Part shown: one piece after another, positions 8,242-16,359 of the stretch | How the letters are laid out: every line of letters begins with the position of its first letter | Numbering within the stretch: the first letter of the stretch is position 1 | Program-made: the position numbers and the translations under genes | Notes under the pieces: generated by a model | Told to the model about the DNA's origin: nothing | Database searches by the model: none | The model's input: only the letters and a program-made list of their open reading frames with translations | DNA from: Kribbella sandramycini | GTDB lineage: Bacteria; Actinomycetota; Actinomycetes; Propionibacteriales; Kribbellaceae | Direction: 5' to 3' | NCBI RefSeq assembly: GCF_013131805.1 | Contig: NZ_JABJRC010000007.1 | Location: 1-64,000 of the forward strand | DNA: 64,000 bases

Positions 8242-9065
8242 CGCTCAGGTCCTCGGTACAACGTGTTGTTCTGCGTCCCGCTGCCGGTGTAGATCGGCCC
8301 GCTCGAGCCGTTGATCTGTACGCCGAACCCTCCCGAGGGCGGAGCTGGAGCCGCCGGAGTAGCGGGCGCGCCCGACTCCGCACCACGAGGTGGTTTCAGA
8401 AAGCCCCGGCTCAGCAGGTCACCGGAGGGCTTGGGCACGCGCAGGTACGCCAGGCCTTGGTACGTCTTCACCTCCGCGCCCGCTTCGACGTACAAAGAGG
8501 CGGGGTCGTCGGCGAAGCGCGCCAGTACGGCGTCCTCGTAGACCCGGCGCGAGATGATCGCGGCGACCTGGGTCACTTCGGGATCGGAGCCGGCGAGCAG
8601 GTGCCGGACCGGGTCGCTGTCGAGGAGCCGATGCAGCACCACGCGCTCGGCGCCGCTCCCGTCGCCCAGCTGATTCGCGCCCGAGTCGGCGATCGGGCCG
8701 AGGTTGACGCTGACCCGAAAGCGCATCGGGCCGTTCCAGTAGTGCGGACGACGGCTGTTGCGGTCTTCGAGCTCTTCCTGCAGAGCCGACAAGTACGGCT
8801 TCAGCAGGTGCGGGAGCAACTCCGGCGGCAGACCGATGGCATAGCCGTCACCGGTCCCGTTGTGAAACGTCTTCCGGGCCCAGATCCGGGCCAGGCCGGC
8901 GCGCTCGAACGCGGCTTCCATGACCTCGGGGATCAGCTGGGTGAGTTCGGTCTGGTCCCGGCCGGCATTGCCGCTGTAGTCCTTCATATCGACCACCAAC
9001 AAGGCGCGGTACGGCGGCAGCTCGGAAACTCCGGTGTAGCGCGGGTCCTGTGGGGTGCTCATCAT
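8238..9065 (-). CDS. Nucleotide-cyclase-like protein with C-terminal GPIYTGSGTQ motif
   Basis: This 275-aa protein has a class III nucleotidyl-cyclase-like domain (about residues 18-215). ALLVVDMKDYSG holds a candidate metal Asp at 26, FHNGTGDGYAIGLP carries the GDG motif with Asp at 73, and an Arg at 146 in HRLLD sits where the catalytic Arg is expected. The Asn of the usual N-x3-R pair and the purine-selecting residues are not obvious, so activity is uncertain. A Pro/Ala/Gly linker (about 225-250) leads to the terminal motif GPIYTGSGTQNN (256-267), matching the N-terminus of the P-loop protein encoded next. AGGAGG precedes two adjacent ATG codons (9065 and 9062). The stop overlaps the next start as ATGA. 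Confidence 0.8.
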   Translation of the reverse strand: MMSTPQDPRYTGVSELPPYRALLVVDMKDYSGNAGRDQTELTQLIPEVMEAAFERAGLARIWARKTFHNGTGDGYAIGLPPELLPHLLKPYLSALQEELEDRNSRRPHYWNGPMRFRVSVNLGPIADSGANQLGDGSGAERVVLHRLLDSDPVRHLLAGSDPEVTQVAAIISRRVYEDAVLARFADDPASLYVEAGAEVKTYQGLAYLRVPKPSGDLLSRGFLKPPRGAESGAPATPAAPAPPSGGFGVQINGSSGPIYTGSGTQNNTLYRGPER

Positions 9066-9158
9066 GGGCCTCCTCGGAACGGGTCGGTCCCCTTCAGAGT
9101 GGGCGAGCGCGGCCGAGCAGTTTGTCCGGAATCGGACAGTGCGGGAGTGACGCGGAAC

Positions 9159-9806
9159 TCAGACGCGGAAGACCGCGGCCAGCCGGTCGAGGTCGGCAAC
9201 GACCAGGTGCGGACCGCGGGTCAAGGCGCCGGCCGCGCGCAGTGTGGTGAGCTGGTCTGCGACCGTGCTGCGGGCCAGACCGAGCGAGCCGGCGAGCTCC
9301 TCCTGGGTGAACGGGACGCGCATCGGATCGGCCGCGGTGCTCGGCGCGAGTACCGCCGTGTCGTGGAGCAGTCGCGCGATCCGGCGGAGCGCCGATCGGT
9401 GCGCGAGATCGACCTGCCGGGACACCGCCTGGTCGAACTTCCCGGTCACATAGCGGTGGAACTCCTGACCCAGGCGGTGTTTCGCGATGAAGCGATCGAA
9501 CTGCGCGGTCGACAGGTAGTACGCCGTACACCGGTCCATCGCTTCGACGGTCGCCGTCCGCAGGCCTTCGTCACCAGCGAGCTCACCGAGCAGTTGGCCG
9601 GCGCCCCGGACCGTCAGCAGCAGCTGGGCGCCATCCGTGGCGGAGGCGAGCAGCTTGGCCCGGCCATGGTCGAGAGCCAGCAAGAACCCGCCTGGATCGC
9701 CTTGCCGGAGGATCGCCTGACCGGGGCTGTAACTGCGCAACATCCCCTCGGCCAGCAGGAGCTGCCAGGCCGAGGAGCCGATCAACTCACGGAAGGTCTG
9801 CAGCAA
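9159..9806 (-). CDS. Crp/Fnr-family transcription regulator
   Basis: This 215-aa protein has an N-terminal cyclic-nucleotide-binding-type beta barrel (about residues 15-120), a dimerisation helix, and a winged HTH (about 165-195, FTQEELAGSLGLARSTVADQ). The barrel keeps the phosphate-binding cassette pattern: GEL at 74-76 and RTA at 83-85. This is what one expects of a real cNMP binder, and there is no Fnr cysteine cluster. The first available codon after an in-frame stop is TTG at 9806. It lies 93 nt upstream of the cyclase-like gene on the same strand, suggesting a cyclase-effector pair that may regulate the cluster itself. The ligand is inferred. Confidence 0.87.
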   Translation of the reverse strand: MLQTFRELIGSSAWQLLLAEGMLRSYSPGQAILRQGDPGGFLLALDHGRAKLLASATDGAQLLLTVRGAGQLLGELAGDEGLRTATVEAMDRCTAYYLSTAQFDRFIAKHRLGQEFHRYVTGKFDQAVSRQVDLAHRSALRRIARLLHDTAVLAPSTAADPMRVPFTQEELAGSLGLARSTVADQLTTLRAAGALTRGPHLVVADLDRLAAVFRV

Positions 9807-9887
9807 GCCCGCCCCCGATCACTTCGCACGCTGAACCACAGAAAGTTTTCCAGGCCGCACGGAGCGTGGCGATTGGGTGCGTGTCGG

Positions 9888-10517
9888 TTAGCCGGTGAGG
9901 GAGCGGAGGGCTCGGCGGGAGGGGGTGAGGAGGACGGGTTTGTAGGGGCAGCGGGCGTCGGTAAGGGTTTCGTAGGCGCGGATGGCGCGGTTGGCGGCGT
10001 CCCAGCCTTGTTCGGCGGGGGTGCGGCCGAGGCCGCGGTTGCGGACCAGGGCGCCGTAGAAGGCGGAGCAGAAGACGGTGGCTTCGTACCAGCCGATGAC
10101 GGTGCTGGTGCCGATGTAGGTGATGTCGTCCTGGAGGCAGTCGCGGATGGCGCGCTGCCATTTGCCGATACCGGTTTTGCAGCCGTCGGCGATGACGACG
10201 CCGCTGGCGATACCCCACTGGCGGTCGAGGAACCAGTCGGCCAGGGAGCTGAGCGAGACCTGGGTGCGGCCGTCGGTGGAGAGGAAGGAGGGCTCGTCGC
10301 TGTGGTCACCGTGTGCCATCACGTGCAGGACGGTGGAGGGGGTGGTGAGCGCGGAGAAGGCGGTCTCGTGGTCGCGGGTGCGGACGAAGTTGACGTCGAT
10401 CACGGGCTCGGGCCAGCCGGCGTTGATATTGCCGGTGATGCCCTGGACGAAGGTCATCGAGGCGTCGAAGGAGCTGTCGAGACCGAGGTCCACGAGAGTG
10501 ATCAGCCGATTGCGCAT
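9888..10517 (-). CDS. CHAT/caspase-like cysteine peptidase (putative)
   Basis: This 209-aa protein reads from ATG 10517, chosen over longer frames because GGAGGG lies 7 nt upstream. It shows a caspase-fold (clan CD) pattern: VLHVMAHGD with the candidate catalytic His at 69, and GVVIADGCKTG with the candidate Cys at 113, separated by about 44 residues. This matches the HG and SAC-TG motifs of CHAT peptidases. No membrane segment or repeats are seen. It is the first gene of the same-strand run 10517-3557, 81 nt upstream of the Crp-like gene. In bacterial conflict systems, CHAT peptidases act as activated effectors; that role here is inference. Confidence 0.7.
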   Translation of the reverse strand: MRNRLITLVDLGLDSSFDASMTFVQGITGNINAGWPEPVIDVNFVRTRDHETAFSALTTPSTVLHVMAHGDHSDEPSFLSTDGRTQVSLSSLADWFLDRQWGIASGVVIADGCKTGIGKWQRAIRDCLQDDITYIGTSTVIGWYEATVFCSAFYGALVRNRGLGRTPAEQGWDAANRAIRAYETLTDARCPYKPVLLTPSRRALRSLTG

Positions 10518-10717
10518 TCGCCATCCCTCCAACGCGATTCGATCCCCGCCGAGGTCCATCATGGACCACGGATCCGACAGTTCGCGCCCCCGATTCGGGG
10601 ACCGAGACCGGCGGCTCGGCCGTACGCCGTACGCCGCGGCCGGGGCGGGGTGCGGCGTGGGTGCGGAGGGTGTTCGGCGTACGGTGGCCGGGCACCCGCT
10701 GCCGAGGAGGAGAGCCG

Positions 10718-11542
10718 ATGAACCAGGCCCCAACGGTCACTTTGAGTCACGGAACGACGATGCCGCGGATCGGGCTCGGGACGTCCCCGATGAATGACGC
10801 GGACGCCGAACGCGCGGTCGCGACGGCGCTCGAGCTGGGCTACCGGCTGATCGACACGGCCGAGAACTATCGCAACGAGGCCGGCGTCGGGCGGGCGCTC
10901 GCGGGGGCGCCGCGGGACGAGCTGTTCGTGACGTCGAAGTTCAACAAGGCGTGGCACAGCGTCGAGGGGCCGCGGACGGCGTTCGAGGCGAGCGCGGAGA
11001 AGCTCGGGGTCGACTACCTCGATCTGCTGCTCATCCATTGGCCGAACCCGGAGCAGGATCGGTACGTCGAGGCCTGGCAAGGGTTGATCGCGCTGCGTGA
11101 AGCCGGGCTGGTGAAGGCGATCGGCACGTCGAACTTCAAACCCGCCCATCTGCAGCGGCTGATCGACGAAACCGGCGTCGCGCCCGAGGTCAATCAGATT
11201 CAGCTCAGCCCGGTTTGGGTGAAGGCGGCCGAGCGCGAGTTCCACGCCGCGCACGGCATCGTCACCGAGGCTTGGAGCCCGCTCGGCAAGGGCACGGATC
11301 TCCTCGACCACCCGGTGCTCCAGGAGATCGCGAAAGCGCACGGACGGACGCCGGGTCAGGTCATCCTGCGCTGGGAGACGCAACAGGACGTCGTCCCGAT
11401 CCCCAAGTCCGCCGACCGCGGGCGGCTCGCCGACAACCTCGCGGTCTTCGACTTCGACCTCACCGAAGACCAGCTCGCCGCCTTGGCCGCCCTCGACGGC
11501 ACGGCCAAGGCAGCCGCCGATTCGGACCGCTTCGGCCACTGA
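10718..11542 (+). CDS. Aldo/keto reductase
   Basis: This 274-aa NAD(P)H-dependent carbonyl reductase has the AKR TIM-barrel signature. GYRLIDTAENYRNE holds the catalytic Asp and Tyr, TSKF the Lys, and LLLIHWPNP the His of the tetrad. IGTSNF and IPKSADRGRLADN are the conserved AKR signatures near the cofactor site. It is most like the AKR5 (2,5-diketo-gluconate reductase-like) group. The start is ATG 10718 behind GAGGAGGAGA, so the longer upstream frame is rejected. It is divergent from the CHAT-like gene and convergent with the secreted unknown gene. The physiological substrate is unknown. Confidence 0.93.
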   Translation: MNQAPTVTLSHGTTMPRIGLGTSPMNDADAERAVATALELGYRLIDTAENYRNEAGVGRALAGAPRDELFVTSKFNKAWHSVEGPRTAFEASAEKLGVDYLDLLLIHWPNPEQDRYVEAWQGLIALREAGLVKAIGTSNFKPAHLQRLIDETGVAPEVNQIQLSPVWVKAAEREFHAAHGIVTEAWSPLGKGTDLLDHPVLQEIAKAHGRTPGQVILRWETQQDVVPIPKSADRGRLADNLAVFDFDLTEDQLAALAALDGTAKAAADSDRFGH

Positions 11543-11544
11543 CC

Positions 11545-11589
11545 AACTGCCGCGCGGCCGCCGAACGATTGGCGGCCGCGGGGGCAGTT
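11545..11589. terminator. Bidirectional terminator hairpin
   Basis: A long inverted repeat, AACTGCC plus CGGCCGCC against GGCGGCCG plus GGCAGTT, lies exactly between the convergent aldo/keto reductase and secreted-protein genes. Its right end includes bases of the latter's stop codon. Confidence 0.7.
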
Positions 11590-12454
11590 ACTGGCCGTAG
11601 GCCTTGCCGGTCCAGCCGAGGGCGCCGAGCGATTCGCCGGTGATGTCGGTGCCGTTGCGGTCGGTTGCGTTGGCGTCGAAGTACGCCGAAGCCGCGCCGG
11701 CCGGGGTGATGGCGAGCAGGGGGCGGGCGGTCGGGTGGTCTTGGCACCAGCCGCTGCTCAGGCTGCCGAAGGCGGCGAAGCCGGTGGTCTTGAGGACGGT
11801 GGAGGCGATGCTCGTGGGGGTGGTGCGGTTGATGCGCCACTCTTTGAGCTCGCCGTTGGTCTTGGTGCCGATGAGGATGTCGACGGCGCCTTCGGTGCGT
11901 TCGTAGGTGAAGGTGTTGACGGTGTTCCAGTTGGTCGATGCGAGCTGGGTCGGTGCGGAGACGGTGTAGGCGCCGTTCGTGTACTTGACCTCGTAGCGGT
12001 AGAGCGATGTACCGGCGACGCGGTACATGTACGGGTAGCCGTAGGCGAGCACTCGGGTGTTGGCGAAGCCGGACGCCAAACGGGTGGCCTCGTTGCGGGT
12101 CATCTTCCAGATGCCGTTGGTCCGTTCGCCGCGACGCTCCAACAGGTACAGGTAGCCGTCGGTCGGGTGGGTGACCAGCTCGGTGCTGATGAACAGGTCG
12201 GTGTCACCTGCAGCGCCGAGCTGCTGTTGCGCGGTAGGCACCCAGGGCAGTGTGTCGCCCGGGTAGGACTCGACCGCGGTCTGCTGGTTGCTGTAGCCGT
12301 ACGACACACGTTGACCGGACGACTGGTACGCCGTCGTCCACACACCGCAGTCAGCCGGTACGACGGGAGCCGCAGCGGCCGGCCCGGTCACCAGACCGGT
12401 CGCGGTGAGAGCAAGAACGGATGCCAGAACAATGGGGCGGAATGTTGTGCGCAT
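11588..12454 (-). CDS. Secreted protein of unknown function
   Basis: This 288-aa protein has a clear Sec signal peptide: a basic MRTTFRP, a hydrophobic core, and a likely cut after the AAA near residue 29. The mature part is rich in Tyr, Thr and Trp with beta-strand periodicity (for example TDGYLYLLERRG, YGYPYMYRV, TSLYRYEVKY). This resembles beta-propeller or tachylectin-like folds, but I cannot assign a family. Two cysteines, one near the N-terminus and one near residue 236, could form a disulfide. It stands alone, ending at the shared terminator. Confidence 0.75.
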   Translation of the reverse strand: MRTTFRPIVLASVLALTATGLVTGPAAAAPVVPADCGVWTTAYQSSGQRVSYGYSNQQTAVESYPGDTLPWVPTAQQQLGAAGDTDLFISTELVTHPTDGYLYLLERRGERTNGIWKMTRNEATRLASGFANTRVLAYGYPYMYRVAGTSLYRYEVKYTNGAYTVSAPTQLASTNWNTVNTFTYERTEGAVDILIGTKTNGELKEWRINRTTPTSIASTVLKTTGFAAFGSLSSGWCQDHPTARPLLAITPAGAASAYFDANATDRNGTDITGESLGALGWTGKAYGQ

Positions 12455-12480
12455 AGTGCCTGACGCTATCCGGCTGTAGA

Positions 12481-12528
12481 CGCACCGCGGCCCCCGGGGA
12501 GGTGGGAAGTCCCGGGGGCCGGAGTGCG
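12481..12528 (-). terminator. Terminator hairpin downstream of nrdJ
   Basis: A strong inverted repeat lies just past the nrdJ stop: GGCCCCCGGG (12489-12498) pairs with CCCGGGGGCC (12511-12520). An outer CGCAC/GTGCG pair extends the stem. Confidence 0.7.
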
Positions 12529-12539
12529 TTCAGCTCGGG

Positions 12540-15443
12540 TCAGCTGCAGCCGGAGGTGCTGCCGCAGCCTTCGCAGACGTAGCAGGAGCCGGAGGGGCGC
12601 ATCTTGGTGCCGCAGGTGAAGCAGAGCGGCGCGTCGACGGAGGTGCCGGTGATGAGCTCGAACATCTCGGCGGTCGTGCGGACCTCGGAGGTGTCGATGG
12701 TCTTCGCGGCGGCGGCCTCGGCCGGCTTCTCGGTCAGCTCGGTGACCTCGGCGACCGGCTCGACCGACTTGAGGGACTCCGCTTCGGAGACCTCTACCGG
12801 GGCCGGCTCGTAGGAGCCGGTGTCGAGCTGGCGGGAGCGCTCCTCGGCGGAGTAGATGCCGAGGGCCGCGCGCTCGTCGAAGGGCAGGTAATCCAGAGCA
12901 AGCCGGCGAAAGATGTAGTCCATGATCGACTGCGCCATCCGGACGTCCGGGTCGTCGGTCAGACCGGCCGGCTCGAACTTCAGGTTGGTGAACTTCTGGA
13001 CGTAGGTCTCCAGCGGCACGCCGTGCTGGAGCGCGATCGAGATCGCGATCGAGAAGGCGTCCATCACCCCGGCCAGGGTCGAGCCCTGCTTACCCATCTT
13101 GAGGAAGACCTCGCCGAGGCCGTCGTCGGGGTAGGAGCCGGCGGTCATGTAGCCCTCGGCGCCGCCGACCGAGAACGAGGTCGTCCGCGACGGGCGCGAC
13201 TTCGGCAGCCGCTTGCGAGTCGGCCGGTACTCGATCACCTTCTCGACGATCTTCTCCGCGACGGCGGCCTCGGCGGCCACCGCGTCGGTCGTCTTCTTCG
13301 CCTTCGCGTCGGCCAGCGGCTGGCCGACCTTGCAGTTGTCGCGGTAGACGGCGAGCGCCTTCAGGCCGAGCTTCCAGCCCTGGAAGTAGACGTCGGCGAT
13401 CTCCTCGACCGTCGCGGTCTCGGGCAGGTTCACCGTCTTCGAGATCGCGCCGGACAGGAACGGCTGTGCGGCCGCCATCATCCGCACGTGGCCCATCGGC
13501 TTGATCGACCGCTCGCCCATCGCGGTGTCGAAGATCTCGTAGTGCTCCGGCTTCAGGCCCGGCGCGTCGACCACGTGGCCCTTCTCCGAGATGTACTCGA
13601 CGATCGCCTCGATCGTCTCCTCGGTGTAGCCGTACTGGCGCAGCGCCCGCGGGATCGTCTGGTTGACGATCTGCATCGAGCCGCCGCCGACCAGCTTCTT
13701 GAACTTGACCAGCGAGAAGTCCGGCTCGATCCCGGTGGTGTCGCAGTCCATCATGAAGCCGATGGTGCCGGTCGGCGCGAGCACCGAGGCCTGCGCGTTC
13801 CGCCAGCCGTTCTTGGCGCCGACCTTGAGCACGCCCTCCCAAGCTTCGGTGGCGTGCTTGTGGACGTCCTTGTCGATCTCGTGGATGGTCCGGATCGCGT
13901 CGTTGGCCGCGGCGTGCTTGCGCATCACCCGGGTGTGCGCGTCCTTGTTCCGCTCGAAACCGTCGTAGGCGCCGACGATCCCGGCCAGCTCGGCCGAGCG
14001 CTTGTACGACGTGCCGGTCATCAGCGACGTGATAGCGCCCGCCAGTGCGCGACCGCCGTCGGAGTCGTAGGCGTGCCCCGTTGCCATCAGCAACGCGCCG
14101 AGGTTGGCGTAGCCGATCCCGAGCTGCCGGTAGGCGCGGGTGGTCTCGCCGATCGCCTCGGTCGGGAAGTCGGCGAAGCAGATCGAGATGTCCATCGAGG
14201 TGATGATCAGCTCGACGGCCTTGACGAACTTCTCCGAGTCGAACAGATCGTCGTCGCGGAGGAACTTGAGCAGGTTCAGCGAGGCCAGGTTGCACGAGGA
14301 GTTGTCCAGGTGCATGTACTCCGAGCACGGGTTGGACGCCGTGATCCGGCCGGTCTCCGGCGTGGTGTGCCAGTCGTTGATCGTGTCGTCGTACTGGATG
14401 CCGGGGTCGGCGCAGGCCCAGGCCGCGTGGCTGATCTTGTCGAACAGCTCCCGGGCGTCGACGGTCTCGATGATCGAGTTGTCGAGCCGGGCGCGCAGCC
14501 CGAACTCGCGCTTGTCCTCGACCGCGCGCATGAATTCGTCGGTGACCCGGACGGAGTTGTTCGCGTTCTGGTACTGGACGGAGGTGATGTCGCGGCCGCC
14601 CAGATCCATGTCGTAACCGGCGTCGCGGAGGACGCGGATCTTGTCCTCCTCGCGCATCTTGGTCTCGACGAACTCCTCGATATCGGGGTGGTCGACGTCG
14701 AGGACGACCATCTTGGCCGCGCGCCGGGTGGCGCCGCCGGACTTGATCGTCCCGGCGCTGGCGTCCGCGCCGCGCATGAAGGAGACCGGGCCGGAGGCCG
14801 TCCCGCCGGAGGACTGCAGCAGCTCCTTGGAGGAGCGGATCCGGGACAGGTTCAGGCCGGCGCCGGAGCCGCCCTTGAAGATCAGGCCCTCTTCCTTGTA
14901 CCAGTTGAGGATCGAGTCCATCGAGTCGTCGACGGCGAGGATGAAACAGGCCGAGACCTGCTGCGGGGACGACGTCCCGACGTTGAACCAGACCGGCGAG
15001 TTGAAGCTGAAGTACTGGTGCAGGAGCATCCAGGTGATCTCGTGCTCGAAGACCTCGGCGTCGGCCGGGGTGGCGAAGTAGCCGTGCTCCTCGCCGGCCT
15101 TGCGGTAGGTCTTGACGACCCGGTCGAGCAGCTGCCGCAGGCTCCACTCGCGGTTGTCGTGCCCGACCGCGCCCCGGAAGTACTTGGTGGTGACGATGGT
15201 GGACGCGTTCACGCTCCAGTAGTCGGGGAACTCGACCCCGCGCTGCTCGAAGACGGTCTCACCGGTCTTCCAGTTCTGCTGGACGACGTCGCGGCGCTCC
15301 CACGTCACCTCGTCGTACGGGTGGACGCCCGCGGTCGTGAAGATCCGCTCGATGGTGAGTCCCGCGGGGGCGTTCTTCCGCCCGCGGAACCCGGCCGCCG
15401 ACCGCTTGGTCGACCCCGAGTGGCCGGTCACCGTCTCTGTCAT
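12540..15443 (-). CDS. nrdJ: Class II (adenosylcobalamin-dependent) ribonucleoside-diphosphate reductase
   Basis: This 967-aa enzyme reduces ribonucleotides to deoxyribonucleotides using B12, so it works with or without oxygen. The start ATG 15443 removes an upstream frame fusion with nrdR. Typical class II features are visible: GGSGAGLNLSRIRS, NPCSEYMHLDNSSCNLASLN with the active-site region, and PTGTIGFMMDCDTTGIEPD. The C-terminus is a Cys-rich tail with CFTCGTKM, CYVCEGCG and a final CS, serving re-reduction or zinc binding. It follows nrdR by 110 nt on the same strand, the usual actinobacterial nrdR-nrdJ operon, and should be repressed by NrdR through the boxes at 16143-16189. Confidence 0.97.
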   Translation of the reverse strand: MTETVTGHSGSTKRSAAGFRGRKNAPAGLTIERIFTTAGVHPYDEVTWERRDVVQQNWKTGETVFEQRGVEFPDYWSVNASTIVTTKYFRGAVGHDNREWSLRQLLDRVVKTYRKAGEEHGYFATPADAEVFEHEITWMLLHQYFSFNSPVWFNVGTSSPQQVSACFILAVDDSMDSILNWYKEEGLIFKGGSGAGLNLSRIRSSKELLQSSGGTASGPVSFMRGADASAGTIKSGGATRRAAKMVVLDVDHPDIEEFVETKMREEDKIRVLRDAGYDMDLGGRDITSVQYQNANNSVRVTDEFMRAVEDKREFGLRARLDNSIIETVDARELFDKISHAAWACADPGIQYDDTINDWHTTPETGRITASNPCSEYMHLDNSSCNLASLNLLKFLRDDDLFDSEKFVKAVELIITSMDISICFADFPTEAIGETTRAYRQLGIGYANLGALLMATGHAYDSDGGRALAGAITSLMTGTSYKRSAELAGIVGAYDGFERNKDAHTRVMRKHAAANDAIRTIHEIDKDVHKHATEAWEGVLKVGAKNGWRNAQASVLAPTGTIGFMMDCDTTGIEPDFSLVKFKKLVGGGSMQIVNQTIPRALRQYGYTEETIEAIVEYISEKGHVVDAPGLKPEHYEIFDTAMGERSIKPMGHVRMMAAAQPFLSGAISKTVNLPETATVEEIADVYFQGWKLGLKALAVYRDNCKVGQPLADAKAKKTTDAVAAEAAVAEKIVEKVIEYRPTRKRLPKSRPSRTTSFSVGGAEGYMTAGSYPDDGLGEVFLKMGKQGSTLAGVMDAFSIAISIALQHGVPLETYVQKFTNLKFEPAGLTDDPDVRMAQSIMDYIFRRLALDYLPFDERAALGIYSAEERSRQLDTGSYEPAPVEVSEAESLKSVEPVAEVTELTEKPAEAAAAKTIDTSEVRTTAEMFELITGTSVDAPLCFTCGTKMRPSGSCYVCEGCGSTSGCS

Positions 15444-15553
15444 GGTTGCTCCTCGCCCTGTGAATGCACTACCGCGGTCTGCCCGGACCGCCCCGTTGGG
15501 TACTGCTGCCGTAACGCCGTACGGAACTGCTGTGTTACTGCGATGTCCCCGAT

Positions 15554-16045
15554 TTACGTCTGCTGGGTCGGCTTCAGCGGCGGCTCGGTGCCCTCGGGCT
15601 CCTTCTCCGCGCGCAGCAGGGCGATCTCGGTCTCGAAATCGTCCGCCGACTCGAACTGCCGGTACACACTCGCGAACCGCAGGTAAGCGACCTCGTCCAG
15701 CTCCCGCAGCGGGCCGAGGATCGCCAGACCGACCTCGTGCGCGGGGACCTCCGGCGAGCCGCTCGCCTTGAGCGCGTCCTCGACCTTCTGGCCCAGCCGG
15801 GCCAGCGCGTCCACATCCACCGGCCGGCCCTTGCAGGCCTTGCCGACGCCGTTGATGACCTTCTCGCGACTGAACGGCTCGGTCGCGCCGGAGCGCTTCA
15901 CGACCGTCAGCTGCATCTGCTCGACGGTGGTGAACCGCTTCTCGCAGACCGGGCACTGCCGCCGGCGGCGGATCGCTCCGCCGTCCTCGGCCACGCGGCT
16001 GTCGACGACCCTCGAGTCGGGGTGCCGGCAGTACGGACAGTGCAC
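15554..16045 (-). CDS. nrdR: Transcriptional repressor NrdR
   Basis: This 163-aa repressor of ribonucleotide reductase genes senses ATP/dATP. It starts MHCPYCRHPDSRVVDSR, a zinc ribbon whose second Cys pair is CPVCEKRF at about 31-38. An ATP-cone domain follows at about 46-136 (VVKRSGATEPFSREKVINGV). Length and architecture are canonical. It is the first gene of the operon with nrdJ, and a pair of NrdR boxes lies about 100 nt upstream, so it is probably autoregulated. Confidence 0.97.
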   Translation of the reverse strand: MHCPYCRHPDSRVVDSRVAEDGGAIRRRRQCPVCEKRFTTVEQMQLTVVKRSGATEPFSREKVINGVGKACKGRPVDVDALARLGQKVEDALKASGSPEVPAHEVGLAILGPLRELDEVAYLRFASVYRQFESADDFETEIALLRAEKEPEGTEPPLKPTQQT

Positions 16046-16142
16046 GGCTGATCACTTCCTCGGTGCGGCCCGCGGGGCGGGCTCGGGATGCTGCTTGTGG
16101 ATGGATCTGGGGACAACTTGTGTATGGCCTGTGTGCAACTAA

Positions 16143-16158
16143 CCACTACCTGTGGAAA
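16143..16158. promoter_or_regulatory. NrdR box (proximal)
   Basis: CCACTACCTGTGGAAA matches the palindromic NrdR-box pattern (acaCwAtATaTwGtgt) at the conserved C, A, T and G positions. Its centre is 31 bp from the second box, three helical turns, the spacing typical of paired NrdR sites. Confidence 0.65.
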
Positions 16159-16173
16159 ATTACACCCTTGTAA

Positions 16174-16189
16174 CCACTACATCTAGGGA
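16174..16189. promoter_or_regulatory. NrdR box (distal)
   Basis: CCACTACATCTAGGGA fits the NrdR-box consensus well, including the central ACATCTAG. Together with the box 31 bp away it lies upstream of nrdR-nrdJ, in the 305-nt gap shared with the divergent nucleoside hydrolase gene. Confidence 0.75.
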
Positions 16190-16359
16190 TCCTAGATCGC
16201 TGCTCCGACAATTTGCAACAACGGCCGGATCTCGCGCGCGTCGCCGGTCGGCCCCACTTGTTTCAACACCCGCAAGGCCCTGTGTACTCCCGCGTGGCGT
16301 CGCCGAAACAGCCCTCCCCGGGCGCACACTGCCCGGCCCGATGAGCGAGGATGGGGGCC

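Noticed and set aside
13023..15686. Long plus-strand open frame (887 codons) opposite nrdJ
   Set aside because: It is an antisense shadow of a clearly recognised gene; its translation is Arg/Asp/Leu-rich low-complexity sequence with no domain.
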